Shown one piece after another: positions 9,434-19,323 of a stretch of DNA of 64,000 bases. A program made the position numbers and the translations under genes. The stretch is taken from positions 2,790,001 to 2,854,000 of the forward strand of contig OY729432.1 in NCBI GenBank assembly GCA_963422385.1. The letters are read 5' to 3'. Below the pieces are notes generated by a model. The model saw nothing but the letters and a program-made list of their open reading frames with translations. It was not told where the DNA came from and made no database searches. The DNA is from JAJDTQ01 sp963422385 (GTDB lineage Bacteria > Desulfobacterota > Binatia > UBA9968 > JAJDTQ01). Every line of letters starts with the position of its first letter. The stretch's first letter is position 1.

Positions 9434-12004
9434 ATGGCGAAGGCTAGGGCGGACCGACATCGACACTTCATTCTTGAGGGCATCACCGAAACAGAGGCGT
9501 ACCGCCGCCCCGGTGGTGGCGGACATCGCACGTTGATTCCCGAACAGGACCGAACTCAGCATGGCGGAGCGCTGCTGGGCCAAATTGAAGAGTGCCGAAG
9601 TGCCGCCGAAGCCGCCCGAGAGGTTCAGCGGAGCGTGGGGTTTGAGGGGGGTCGGGGCCTCTAGGTAGAATTCGTAAGTTTCCCTGACATTCAGCTGGCT
9701 TGCGAGAGCTTGGCAAGAGAGAGCCAAGGCATTGAATTGCTGAACGTGCGCCAGGATGAAAATAGAACTCTTGCTACCGTTTTCGTCCCTGACGGCAAGC
9801 TCGGTCATTTCGAACGCCTCATCCGCGACTATCTGGAGGAAAAGCGAGACCGCGCGGGCCGTCCCCTTGACAACAGGCGTCTGATCGACGCCATCCAGCA
9901 GATCCGCGCGGCCAGCATTCGGGCGCTTTGGACTGACGATGCCGAGGCCTTTCCGACCGCCCAGGAAGATCCATTGTGGTGGGAGGTATGGCTGCTGCGG
10001 CAAGGTCGTCCATCCGACGCCAGTGCCTCGTACACATTGCCGAACCCGGATGCTGACGCCACGGCCTCGTATCCACTGTTGGGTACGGACGCTTTCCGGG
10101 AGAGAGCAGAAGCCCAGGGAATGCAGGTGGCGCAAGGGGATGTGCGATTTCCGGAGCGTACAGTCCTATTGGTCCGCGCAACCCTCGAAGACATGCAGCA
10201 CTCCATGGTTATACTCAACAGCATTGCCGAGTTGCGACGGGCGAAAGAGACCGCAGAGTTCTTCGATTCCCTCGACTGCCATGAGCAGCATGCGTGGCTT
10301 GACGAACTCCTTGCGCGAACACGATTTACTAAAGACACGGAGCAGGCGCCTTACGTGTGTCTGCTCGATACGGGTGTCAATCGAGGGCACCCGTTGCTTG
10401 CCCCGGCCCTTGCTGCCAGTGATCTGCATACCGTCGAACCTGGGTGGGGCACTGACGACGCTGAGGGCCATGGAACGGAGATGGCGGGTGTCACTCTGGC
10501 GGGGAACTTGACGGATATCCTCGATAGTAGTGACCCGGTAGAAATCGATCATCGACTCGAATCTGTCAAGCTACTGCCCAAGGATGGCGTAACCGGAACG
10601 GACCCTCGTCATCATGCGTACTTGACGCTTGAAGCGGTGGCGCGGCCGGAGGTCACTGCTCCGTCGCGGGTTCGAGTCTTTGGGATGGCCGTCACGGCCC
10701 GTGACAATCGGGACCGCGGGCGTCCGTCCGCTTGGTCGGCGGCGGTCGATTCGCTGGCGGCGGACGTTGACGGATACGGAGCCAATCCGCGGTTGCTCGT
10801 CGTGTCCACCGGGAACGTGAGCGACCCGAATGCATGGTCGCACTATCCGGACAGTAACGATACGGACGGGGTTCATGACCCCGCACATGCGTGGAATGCC
10901 CTCACCGTCGGCGCCTGTACAGATCTCGTGCAGATCACCGGCCCAGATGCGGCCGGGTACGTGCCGATCGCCCAAGGAGGAGACTTGAGCCCTTTCAGTA
11001 CGACATCCCTGACATGGGATCCTTTCTGGCCGAACAAGCCGGACATCGTGCTCGAAGGTGGCAACGCGGCCAAGGACTCCCTAAGCGCAGTACCTTTGCC
11101 CAGTCTCAGCCTTTTGACAACGCACTATCGTCCTGCAGATCGACTCTTTACAACGACGCACGCGACTAGTGCTGCCATGGCGCTTGCGTCCAGACTGGCG
11201 GCACTAGTAATGGGCGCCTATCCTGACCTATGGCCAGAGACGGTGCACGCGTTGATGGTACATTCCGCGGAATGGACTGATGCCATGAAGCGTAGGTTTT
11301 TACCGGTGGGGAAACCTCCGTTAAAACGGGACTACGGGAAACTGCTTCGGCGGTGCGGATTCGGCGTCCCGGACATCAATCGCGCACTCTGGAGTGTTGA
11401 GAATTCCCTGACGATGGTCGTTCAGGAAACCCTGCATCCATTCAAGCGAGCTTCGGGCAAGCAGGTGACCCTCCGTGACATGCACCTTCATTCCCTCCCT
11501 TGGCCGCGGGATGTGCTGGAGAGCCTGGGCGATACGCCCGTCGAGTTGCGTGTCACGCTGTCCTGCTTCATCGAGCCCAACCCATCGCAACGAGGAGCAC
11601 GATCGAGGTACCGGTACGAATCCCACGGCCTGCGCTTTGACGTGAAGCGCCCTCTGGAATCGCCGGACGACTTTCGGCGACGGATCAACTTGGCGGCAAG
11701 GGACGAAGAGGCAGGAGGCGTGCAGAATGGAGGGGACTCGTCTTGGCTGATCGGAGGCCAGGGACGGCATAGAGGTTCGTTGCACGGGGACATCTGGCAG
11801 GGAACCGCGGCGGCCCTTGCGAGTCGGGGCACTATCGCAGTCTATCCCACTGCAGGTTGGTGGAAGACGCGGCCAGCGTTGAAACGGTACGATAAAGCGG
11901 CCCGTTATGCCTTGGTCGTCAGCATCAGGGCGCCAGCGGTCGATGTGGATCTTTACAGCGAGGTCGCAAATCTGATCGCGACGAAGGTCAAGGTCGAGAC
12001 CTGA
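9434..12004 (+). pseudogene. S8 (subtilisin-like) serine protease interrupted by an early amber codon
   Basis: One frame from ATG 9434 to TGA 12002-12004, about 856 codons, with a single TAG at 9662-9664. Before it comes M-A-K-A-R-A-D-R-H-R-H-F, then E-T-E-A-Y-R-R-P-G-G-G-G. After it V-E-F-V-S-F-P-D-I-Q-L-A-C-E-S-L-A-R continues, where a Gln (CAG) would fit. The remaining open part (from about 9710) holds the whole catalytic domain: Asp in L-L-D-T-G-V-N, His in E-G-H-G-T-E-M-A-G-V, Ser in H-A-T-S-A-A-M-A. No signal peptide is seen, so it acts in the cytoplasm. Reinitiation downstream could yield an N-terminally shortened enzyme. The stop is two bases before the helicase ATG at 12006. Confidence 0.8.
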
Positions 12005-12005
12005 G

Positions 12006-14168
12006 ATGCGCTTCCTCATCGCCGACACCTTCACCGACAGCCTCGCCAAGCTGACCGGTCAAGAACAAAACGCAGCCAAAACCACGGCATTCGACCTGCA
12101 AGCCAACCCATCCCAGCCGGGACTCAGCTTCCACAGGGTCGGAAAATCGAAAGACCCGAACTTCTGGTCGGTGCGCGTTAACCTCGATGTCCGGATCATC
12201 GTGCACCGGACCCCCGACAGCACGGTGCTGTGCTACGTGGACCACCACGATGACGCTTACAAATGGGCAGAACGCCGTAAGTTGGAGATCCACCCCAAGA
12301 CCGGTGCAGCTCAACTGGTCGAAGTGCGGGAGACGGTTCAAGAGATCGCCGTGCCGAAATATGTGAAAGCGGAGCAGGAAGCGCCGCCAAAGCCTCTGCT
12401 GTTCACCGACATAACCGACAGCGATCTCTTGGGCTATGGCGTTCCGGATGAATGGTTGAATGACTTACGCAGCGCCGATGAGGACAGCCTCCTGGACTTG
12501 GTCGGGCATCTGCCGAGTGAAGCAGCGGAGGCGCTGCTGGAATTGGCGATTGGTGGTACGCCTCAAATGGCGCAGGCGTTAGCCACGCCGCCCCCATTCG
12601 CACATTCCAAAGTCCAAATGGTAGCGGAGCCCGTAGCGAAATACAGAGGAACCCCGGTCCCCGACCCTTTCGAACACCCGGACGCCCAACGTCGTTTCCG
12701 TGTCATGCACGATGTCGCAGAGTTGGAGCGCGCGCTCAGCTATCCTTGGGAGAAGTGGGCGGTATTCCTTCATCCGGTGCAGCGCCGTGTAGTGGAGAAG
12801 CACTTCAGCGGTCCCGCCCGTGTGTTCGGCACGGCAGGGACCGGCAAGACTGTTGTCGCAGTCCACCGCGCCGCGCACCTCGCCCGCGTCAACCCTGATG
12901 CCAAGGTCCTGCTGACCACCTTTTCCGACACTCTGGCTGATGCTCTTCAAACCAAGCTCACGCGATTGATCCACAACGAGCCACGACTCGCAGAGCGTGT
13001 GGAGATCGAGGCTATCAATGCAGTCGGTGAACGGCTTTATCGTGCGCAATTTGGTTCACCAAGGATCGCAACGCGGGAACAGATCGAGGCGCTAGTCGTC
13101 AATGCGGCTGTCCAGGCAGAAAACAGTAATTTCAACTCCCGGTTCTTGCTGAGCGAGTGGGAAAACGTCGTCGATGCATGGCAGTTGGATAGTTGGGAGT
13201 CTTACCGCGACGTGCGACGGCTTGGTCGAAAGACCCGACTTCCTTCCGACCGCCGCTTGGCGCTCTGGTCTATTTTCGAGCGGGTCAGGGAAGAACTTCA
13301 GAACCGAGGGTTGTTGACCAGGGCCGGCATGTTCGGCTTACTGGCCGAGAAGCTCAAGGATCAACCGAATCCGCCGTTTGACTTCGCGATCGTGGATGAG
13401 GCGCAAGACGTCGGGGTTGCCCAACTCCGTTTCCTGGCGGCATTGGGAGGGCAGCGCCCGAACGGTCTCTTCTTCGCGGGCGATCTCGGACAGCGCATTT
13501 TCCAAACGCCGTTTTCCTGGAAGGCTATGGGCGTCGAGGTCCGCGGGAGATCCCGGATCCTCAAACTCAACTACCGCACCTCCCACCAGATCAGGGTGAG
13601 GGCTGATCGTTTGCTGGGTCCGGAAGTCGCCGACGTCGACGGCAACGTCGAGGATCGACGGGGAACCGTTTCAGCGTTCAATGGCTCAGATCCCACAATA
13701 CGTTTGTTCGAGATCCGGCAGGAAGAGACGGACGCCGTGGGGACATGGTTGCAGCAATGCCACAACGAAGGCGTAAGTGCCCGTGAGATCGGGGTATTCG
13801 TGCGGTCAGCGGCGCAACTGGACCGGGCTCGCGCGGCAGTGGCCGCCGCCGGACTCTCTTGTCAGGTCCTGGATGAACAAGGCAGCACGGGTGGTGACCG
13901 CGTGTCGATAAGCACCATGCATCTGGCGAAGGGATTGGAGTTCCGCGCGGTCGCGGTCATGGCGTGCGACGATGAGGTCATTCCGCTACAGGAGCGGATC
14001 GAGAACGTAGCCGACGATGCCGACATCGAGGAGGTCTACGACACGGAGAGACACCTGCTCTACGTAGCCTGCACGCGGGCCAGGGACCACCTGATCATCA
14101 CCGGAGTGGACCCTGCATCGGAGTTCCTGGATGATTTGCTGGCGCAATCATCGGGTGGGACTGGATGA
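12006..14168 (+). CDS. UvrD/Rep-type helicase with a RelE-like N-terminal domain
   Basis: A 720-residue superfamily-1 helicase. Motif I is G-T-A-G-T-G-K-T near residue 275, motif II V-D-E-A-Q-D near 462, motif IV region L-K-L-N-Y-R-T-S near 520, motif V M-H-L-A-K-G-L-E-F near 638 and motif VI V-A-C-T-R-A-R near 686. The first about 95 residues (F-T-D-S-L-A-K-L then F-W-S-V-R-V-N-L-D-V-R-I-I-V-H-R then D-H-H-D-D-A-Y-K-W-A) resemble the RelE/ParE toxin fold. The gene starts just after the protease stop, so it is likely co-transcribed with the ATPase-protease pair. It is intact. I infer a defence or DNA-repair role from location; the substrate is unknown. Confidence 0.8.
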   Translation: MRFLIADTFTDSLAKLTGQEQNAAKTTAFDLQANPSQPGLSFHRVGKSKDPNFWSVRVNLDVRIIVHRTPDSTVLCYVDHHDDAYKWAERRKLEIHPKTGAAQLVEVRETVQEIAVPKYVKAEQEAPPKPLLFTDITDSDLLGYGVPDEWLNDLRSADEDSLLDLVGHLPSEAAEALLELAIGGTPQMAQALATPPPFAHSKVQMVAEPVAKYRGTPVPDPFEHPDAQRRFRVMHDVAELERALSYPWEKWAVFLHPVQRRVVEKHFSGPARVFGTAGTGKTVVAVHRAAHLARVNPDAKVLLTTFSDTLADALQTKLTRLIHNEPRLAERVEIEAINAVGERLYRAQFGSPRIATREQIEALVVNAAVQAENSNFNSRFLLSEWENVVDAWQLDSWESYRDVRRLGRKTRLPSDRRLALWSIFERVREELQNRGLLTRAGMFGLLAEKLKDQPNPPFDFAIVDEAQDVGVAQLRFLAALGGQRPNGLFFAGDLGQRIFQTPFSWKAMGVEVRGRSRILKLNYRTSHQIRVRADRLLGPEVADVDGNVEDRRGTVSAFNGSDPTIRLFEIRQEETDAVGTWLQQCHNEGVSAREIGVFVRSAAQLDRARAAVAAAGLSCQVLDEQGSTGGDRVSISTMHLAKGLEFRAVAVMACDDEVIPLQERIENVADDADIEEVYDTERHLLYVACTRARDHLIITGVDPASEFLDDLLAQSSGGTG

Positions 14169-14270
14169 GCGAGTGTGCTGCGTTGGTAGTGCGGTGACGC
14201 AGGTTGGCGGAATCCCGGGACTGGTTCGTGCAGGGGACCGCCACAAGAAGGATGCCCACCCGTCAGACAA

Positions 14271-14906
14271 TCACAGCCCGTCATCCCTCGGCGGGATCTG
14301 CAAGCCTCGCTGTACTGCTGGCCGGGCGCCGACGCGGGCCAGCCACTCGTGGACGTTGGGATAGCGGTCCAGGTCGATTTCCTGCATCTCCCAGCGGTAG
14401 ATCCAGGGGTAGGCGGCCACATCGGCGATGGAATAGTCCCGCGCCAGATAGTCCCGTCCGCTGAGTCCGCTGTTGAGCACTCCATAGACGCGGTTGTTCT
14501 CCGCCTGCCAGACTCCCATGTGGGCGTGCTCTTCGCCGGCGTCGCGGCAGCGTATCTGCCAGTGCACGCCAAGACCCGTGTGGGTGATGTGGCCGGAGGC
14601 AAAGAACAGCCAGTTCAAGACTTCCATACGAGCAGCCGGTTCTTCGGGTAGGAGCCGCCCCGACTTTTCTGCGAGATAGATCAGAATGGCCCCCGATTCG
14701 AACACGGTAACGGCCCGGCCGTTAGGGCCGTCGTCATCCACGATGCAGGGTATCCGGCCGTTGGGGTTGATGGCCAAGTACCAGTCTTCCTTCTGCTCCC
14801 CTTTCTCGAGGGCCATGGGCCGGACCCTGTAGTCCAGTCCGGACTCCTCCAGCATGATGGAGGCCTTGCGGCCGTTGGAGGTTGCCTTGCTGTACAGCGT
14901 GATCAC
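14271..14906 (-). CDS. Glutathione S-transferase family protein
   Basis: A 211-residue cytosolic GST. The N-terminal thioredoxin-like domain starts M-I-T-L-Y-S-K-A-T-S-N-G-R-K and carries N-P-N-G-R-I-P-C-I with the cis-Pro glutathione-binding loop and F-E-S-G-A-I-L-I-Y-L-A. The helical C-terminal half includes S-I-A-D-V-A-A-Y-P, the hydrophobic-staple/N-capping motif. The Ser/Asn-rich N-terminus resembles the YfcG/Ure2-like (Nu) class. The start codon is GTG at 14906-14904 with only a weak GTGAG upstream. It is the first gene after the defence island and is transcribed toward it. Confidence 0.88.
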   Translation of the reverse strand: MITLYSKATSNGRKASIMLEESGLDYRVRPMALEKGEQKEDWYLAINPNGRIPCIVDDDGPNGRAVTVFESGAILIYLAEKSGRLLPEEPAARMEVLNWLFFASGHITHTGLGVHWQIRCRDAGEEHAHMGVWQAENNRVYGVLNSGLSGRDYLARDYSIADVAAYPWIYRWEMQEIDLDRYPNVHEWLARVGARPAVQRGLQIPPRDDGL

Positions 14907-14993
14907 GTTTGGTTCTCACTCAGTTACGGCGGTCAACATCGTGGAGTACAGGGTGGCATGACCCAGGACACGCCGAGGCGCAAGTTCGCCGGC

Positions 14994-16091
14994 TCACTCC
15001 CCATCCAGCTCCCTGTGCAGCCACCTCAAAATCGTCGGGAACACGTCCGGCGATTCTCCCATGTGGCCGCCGGGGAACAGGCGCATGGCCTTGGGGTTGC
15101 CGCACTCCAGCAGCATGAAGAAGTCCTCGATGGGCACCTGGAGGTCGTCCTTTCCGTTGACCAGGAGCATGGGGGCGCAGGGCTTGTCGAGCCAGCCCTG
15201 GTCCTTGAGGGACAGGATGGGCATGATCTCGACGAGTTCCTCGAAGGTCTTCTTGCCGAAGAGCCTCGCCCGGGCCTCGATGAGGTCGAAGAGATAGGAC
15301 GAGGCGTTGCGGGAGCGCTGCTGCCAGTCGGGCTGGAAGAAACCGTGGATGCCGCCGCCCCAGTTGACCGCGGCGCGCAGCCGCTCCGGCTCGACATGGG
15401 CCATCTTGGTGGACCAGTAGCCGCCGAAGCTGGCGCCCAGGACGGCGATGCGGCCCGGAACCACTTCCGGCCGGGTGACAAGGTGGTCCAGGGCGACGCT
15501 GTAGACCTCGTGGGCGGTATCCGACGCGAGCACCGGGGACTCGCCGGTGCCGGGGCTGTCCATGATGAAGCAGCCCCAGCCCTCGGCGAGCATGGACTCC
15601 ACGAAGCTGTGGCGCTCTTCCTTCCAGTTGTCGATGCCGCCCCAGTGCATGATGACCGGCGCCGGCCGTTTGGCCGGAAGACGCAGGTAGCCGACCACTT
15701 CCTTGTCGCCCAAGGGGAGGGCGATGCGCTCCAGCGGGGGGTCGAAGTAGCGCGCGGCGGCGAGGTAGGTCTCGATGGTCTTGCGGTAGGCCTCCTGCTT
15801 GCCGGGAGAGCTGGGGAAGGGGTGGCGCCCGGCGCCGTAGTAGGCGGCGGCCTGGAAGTAGGCCTCCCTGGCCTCGTCTGCCCGTCCCTTTTCCTCCGCC
15901 TCCCTGGCGGTGTTCTCCCAGCGCGCACCGGGCTTGCTCCAGGCCTCGGCCCAGGCGTCAGGGTCGAGACTGTCCAGCCCGTCCAGCACTTCGCCGGCTT
16001 CGGCCGGATCCATGAGATGGAACGGGCTGCGCCTGCCCACGCGTTTGCGTATGCGGTCCTTGATTTCGTCGAGAGTCGCGGCTTCGGCCAT
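14994..16091 (-). CDS. Alpha/beta hydrolase (FrsA/DUF1100-like esterase)
   Basis: A 365-residue serine hydrolase with a helical N-terminal cap (M-A-E-A-A-T-L-D-E-I-K-D-R-I) and a core hydrolase domain. The nucleophile elbow is G-A-S-F-G-G-Y-W near residue 219. The oxyanion strand P-V-I-M-H-W-G-G lies near 145 and M-D-S-P-G-T-G-E-S near 180. The acid and His probably come from N-G-K-D-D and P-G-G-H-M-G near the end. The start at 16091 is chosen because GGAGG lies 9 bases upstream. A longer frame to 16169 lacks such a site. Substrate unknown. Confidence 0.82.
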   Translation of the reverse strand: MAEAATLDEIKDRIRKRVGRRSPFHLMDPAEAGEVLDGLDSLDPDAWAEAWSKPGARWENTAREAEEKGRADEAREAYFQAAAYYGAGRHPFPSSPGKQEAYRKTIETYLAAARYFDPPLERIALPLGDKEVVGYLRLPAKRPAPVIMHWGGIDNWKEERHSFVESMLAEGWGCFIMDSPGTGESPVLASDTAHEVYSVALDHLVTRPEVVPGRIAVLGASFGGYWSTKMAHVEPERLRAAVNWGGGIHGFFQPDWQQRSRNASSYLFDLIEARARLFGKKTFEELVEIMPILSLKDQGWLDKPCAPMLLVNGKDDLQVPIEDFFMLLECGNPKAMRLFPGGHMGESPDVFPTILRWLHRELDGE

Positions 16092-16231
16092 GAATGCAAT
16101 CCTCCGGGTTGGCGTGGTTCGAAGTGAGAATGCGGATTTGGGTCCCGGTGCCGGAATGCCGGCCACCACCCGCGTTCGGTTGAGAATATCACGATTTCGT
16201 AATACAGAATAAGTCCATCAGGCCAACCGCC

Positions 16232-16564
16232 ATGACGAAAGAGGACTATTACATTCAGGGCATGGAATCGTATGCCGACGATCGGGTGGAGGAGGCCATC
16301 GAGTCGTACAAGAAGGCTCTCGCCGAGGACCCCGGCTACGGTGACGCCCTGCACGCCCTGGGGATGGCGTACGCGAATCTGGACCGCCTGGACGAGGCCA
16401 TCGAGGCGGGCAAGCGCCTGATCGAGGCGACCCCCGACGATGAGCTGGCCTACACGAGCCTTTCCATCTTCTACCAGCGCAAGGGGATGATCGAGGAGGC
16501 CGAAGCCGTTGGCGCCAAGGCCAGGACCCTGGGGTGGAAACGGCAGCTTGCCGAGAACAAGTAG
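16232..16564 (+). CDS. Small tetratricopeptide-repeat protein
   Basis: A 110-residue protein made of about three TPR units. The signature A-Y-A-N-L-D-R-L-D-E-A-I-E sits in the middle and E-E-A-I-E-S-Y-K-K-A-L-A-E-D-P-G-Y in the first unit. There is no signal peptide or enzyme motif, so it is probably a protein-interaction adaptor. It lies 80 bp upstream of the MoxR ATPase and on the same strand, so it may belong to the maturation operon. Confidence 0.8.
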   Translation: MTKEDYYIQGMESYADDRVEEAIESYKKALAEDPGYGDALHALGMAYANLDRLDEAIEAGKRLIEATPDDELAYTSLSIFYQRKGMIEEAEAVGAKARTLGWKRQLAENK

Positions 16565-16644
16565 CCGTCGCGGCCCGTACGGCCGGCGGCGCGCCCGAAC
16601 AGCATCCACAAACTCACGGGGCCGTCCGCCAGGAAGGGATACGC

Positions 16645-17571
16645 ATGAATCTGGACAGCATTACCGTCGAATCGATCCGGGATTCCCTGAGAGAGCGCAA
16701 GTACATCTGCGACCGAAGCCTCGCCACGGTGGTCTATCTCTCGGTCCGGCTGGGCAAGCCGATCCTGCTGGAAGGGGAGGCAGGTGTGGGCAAGACCGAG
16801 ATCGCCAAGGTGCTCTCGGACGTTCTCGGGACCCGGCTGATCCGGCTCCAGTGCTACGAAGGGCTGGATTCCAACACGGCGCTTTACGAGTGGAACTACC
16901 CGAAGCAGATGCTGCGGATCAAACTGGAGGAGATCGGCTCCCGGGACCGTGAATCGGTCGAAACCGAGATCTTCTCCGAGGACTACCTCATCAGCCGTCC
17001 GCTGCTCGACGCCATCCGCACCGACGGCGCCGAACCCCCGGTCCTGCTCATCGACGAGATCGACCGCGCCGACATGGAGTTCGAGGCGTTTCTTCTGGAG
17101 GTGCTGTCGGATTTCCAGATCAGCATTCCGGAAGTGGGCACCATCCGGGCAGGCAAGCGGCCCTACGTTTTCCTGACCTCCAACCGCACCCGGGAGATCC
17201 ACGACGCGCTCAAGCGACGGTGTCTGTATCACTGGATCGAGTACCCCACGTTCGAAAAGGAGTACGAGATCATCATGACCAAGTACCCGGAGATCCGGGC
17301 GCTCATGGCCGAACAGATCTGCGCGTTCATGCAGCAGGTCCGGCAGATGAATTTCTACAAACGGCCGGGAGTGGCCGAGACCCTGGATTGGGCGTCGGCG
17401 CTGCTGCTGCTGAACCGCGGCGAGCTGGAACCCGAGATCGTGAAGGAGACGGTGGGCTGCGTGTTCAAGTATCGGGAGGATCTGCACCATCTGGAGGAAG
17501 AGCTCTCCGGCGACAAGCTCGACATGGACCGGATCCTCAAGGAGCCGGCCACCCTGGTTGGCGGTCGGTAA
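16645..17571 (+). CDS. coxD: MoxR-family AAA+ ATPase, CoxD-like
   Basis: A 308-residue AAA+ chaperone. Walker A is G-E-A-G-V-G-K-T near residues 47-54, followed by R-L-I-R-L-Q-C-Y-E-G-L-D, and Walker B is L-L-I-D-E-I-D-R-A-D near 134. Sensor 1 is F-L-T-S-N-R-T-R-E. In the CO-dehydrogenase family CoxD helps build the copper-sulfur-molybdenum active site. ATG 16645 is preferred (AGGAAGGG upstream) over an earlier in-frame start. The VWA gene begins 24 bp after it, a typical MoxR-VWA pair. The structural coxMSL genes are not in the window. Confidence 0.88.
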   Translation: MNLDSITVESIRDSLRERKYICDRSLATVVYLSVRLGKPILLEGEAGVGKTEIAKVLSDVLGTRLIRLQCYEGLDSNTALYEWNYPKQMLRIKLEEIGSRDRESVETEIFSEDYLISRPLLDAIRTDGAEPPVLLIDEIDRADMEFEAFLLEVLSDFQISIPEVGTIRAGKRPYVFLTSNRTREIHDALKRRCLYHWIEYPTFEKEYEIIMTKYPEIRALMAEQICAFMQQVRQMNFYKRPGVAETLDWASALLLLNRGELEPEIVKETVGCVFKYREDLHHLEEELSGDKLDMDRILKEPATLVGGR

Positions 17572-17595
17572 CACGGCGACAGCCGGGAACGGATC

Positions 17596-18816
17596 ATGGC
17601 GAAAGAGCTGAACGACGAAGACATCATCCGCGCGGTGGAGCGCTACAAGCCCCTGCGCGGCCGGGGCACGCAGGCCAACATGCTGCTGTTCGGCCGGGTG
17701 CTCAAGGACCTGGGGTTCCGGCTGGGCCTGAGCCAGGTGATCGATGCCAACCGCTGCCTGCCGCTCATCGATATACGGAGCCGGCCGGACTTCCATCGGG
17801 CGCTGGCCGCCAACCTGCTCCACGAACACGAGGACATCGAGCTCTTCGACCACGTGTTCGAGGCCTTCTGGCAGGGGGACATGGAGATCGAGCCCGGCAT
17901 CGAGACCATGGAGGTTCCCGCCCAGAGCCCGGACGAGGCGCTGGATTCATCGGACGACAGCAGCGGCAGCATGGAAGAGACGGTGGCGGAGCGGGAGAGC
18001 GCCAGCGACGACGGCGCCACGGACCCGGAGCCGCTGATGGTGCCCACCTACAGCCCCAACGAGCAACTGAACGAGAAGGACTTCAGCGAGATGGGCATCG
18101 AGGAGAGCCGGGCCGTGACCCAGGCCATCCTCCTCATCGCCTCGAAGATCGCCACCCAGGTGAGCCGTCGCAAGAAGCGCGCCCGCCGGGGCACGGAGAT
18201 CGATCCACGGGGCACCATGCGCCGCAACATCAAGTACGGCGGCGAGCTGGTGGAGCTGGTGGCGCGCAAGCGGCGCATCAAGAAGACCCGGGTGGTGCTG
18301 CTGTGCGACGTGAGCGGCTCCATGGACTGTTACAGCCGTTTTCTCATCCAGTTCATGTACGGCCTGCAGAACGAGCTGTGGGGCGTGGAGACCTTCGTCT
18401 TCAGCACCACCTTGAGCCGCATCACGCACCTGATCCGGACCAAGAACATCGGCAACGCCCTGGAGAAGATTTCCAGGAGCGTGCTGGGCTGGTCCGGCGG
18501 CACCAACATCGGACGGTCGCTGGAGATCTTCAACCGCGACTTCGCGGTCAGCATGGTCACCCACCGCACGGTCGTGGTCATCATCAGCGACGGCTGGGAC
18601 CGGGGCGACGTGGGCGTCCTGGAGCGGCAGATGCAGGCCCTCAAGCGGCGCTGCGGCAAGCTCATCTGGCTGAATCCGTTGCTGGCCAGCGAGAACTACG
18701 AGCCCTTGTGCAAGGGCATGCAGGCGGCGCTGCCGTACCTGGACCTGTTTCTTTCGGCGCACAACGCCAACAGTCTGGTCCATCTGGGCCATACCATGCG
18801 CAAGCTGGTGGCGTAG
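17596..18816 (+). CDS. coxE: VWA-domain protein, CoxE-like
   Basis: A 406-residue partner of the MoxR ATPase. The C-terminal von Willebrand A domain has the metal-ion-adhesion motif L-C-D-V-S-G-S-M-D near residue 237, then W-S-G-G-T-N-I-G and I-I-S-D-G-W-D-R-G-D. The middle (residues about 100-150) is an acidic, Ser-rich low-complexity linker, and the N-terminal third is helical. CoxE-type proteins act with CoxD in maturing molybdenum hydroxylases. The order CoxD, CoxE, XdhC/CoxF here matches known cox clusters. Confidence 0.88.
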   Translation: MAKELNDEDIIRAVERYKPLRGRGTQANMLLFGRVLKDLGFRLGLSQVIDANRCLPLIDIRSRPDFHRALAANLLHEHEDIELFDHVFEAFWQGDMEIEPGIETMEVPAQSPDEALDSSDDSSGSMEETVAERESASDDGATDPEPLMVPTYSPNEQLNEKDFSEMGIEESRAVTQAILLIASKIATQVSRRKKRARRGTEIDPRGTMRRNIKYGGELVELVARKRRIKKTRVVLLCDVSGSMDCYSRFLIQFMYGLQNELWGVETFVFSTTLSRITHLIRTKNIGNALEKISRSVLGWSGGTNIGRSLEIFNRDFAVSMVTHRTVVVIISDGWDRGDVGVLERQMQALKRRCGKLIWLNPLLASENYEPLCKGMQAALPYLDLFLSAHNANSLVHLGHTMRKLVA

Positions 18817-18904
18817 GAGGGGGCGGTTCCGGACCCGCCGGTGCCGGGGGAACCCTGCCGTACCGCGGGACAACCGGCCAGGCCGGCGCGACAAGGAGTC
18901 ATCC

Positions 18905-19234
18905 ATGGAATCCATTTATGATGACGTCAAGGAGTTCCTCGACAAGGGCGAGACGGTGGCGGTGGCGACCATCGTCTCCACCAGGGGCTCGACGCCACGG
19001 GAGGTGGGGGCCAAGATGGTGGTGACGGCGTGGGGCGAGATCCTCGGCACCATCGGCGGCGGATGCGGCGAGGCCGACGTCCGGCGCGAGGCCATCGAGG
19101 TGGTGCGGACCCGCAAGCCCCGCACCGTGCGCGTGGACCTGCTGGACGACATCTCGTCCGACAGCCCGGCGGTGTGCGGCGGCATCATGAACGTCTTCAT
19201 CGATCCCTGGTGGAAGGACAAAGAGGGAGACTGA
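18905..19234 (+). CDS. XdhC/CoxF N-terminal-domain protein
   Basis: A 109-residue protein covering only the XdhC_CoxI N-terminal domain: V-A-V-A-T-I-V-S-T-R-G-S-T-P-R-E-V-G-A-K-M, then G-T-I-G-G-G-C-G-E and A-V-C-G-G-I-M-N-V-F-I-D. XdhC proteins bind molybdenum cofactor, promote its sulfuration and pass it to molybdenum hydroxylases. The Rossmann half is encoded by the next gene, so the usual protein is split in two. AAGGAG precedes ATG 18905. Confidence 0.88.
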   Translation: MESIYDDVKEFLDKGETVAVATIVSTRGSTPREVGAKMVVTAWGEILGTIGGGCGEADVRREAIEVVRTRKPRTVRVDLLDDISSDSPAVCGGIMNVFIDPWWKDKEGD

Positions 19235-19323
19235 CGGCTCCGGGAATGACGGAACGGCTTGCCGGCCTGTGCCACAGGGCGGGCTCTGACCGGGCCCATG
19301 GGGTTTCCCAAGGTAACGGATGA

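Noticed and set aside
15026..16609. 527-codon minus-strand frame over the alpha/beta hydrolase and TPR genes
   Set aside because: Its second half is Ser/Pro/Arg-rich noise. The hydrolase frame has the nucleophile elbow and a GGAGG start.
17220..19025. 601-codon plus-strand frame overlapping CoxD, CoxE and XdhC
   Set aside because: A GC-driven alternate frame with Arg/Gly/Pro-rich sequence and no motifs; the three overlapped genes are well supported.
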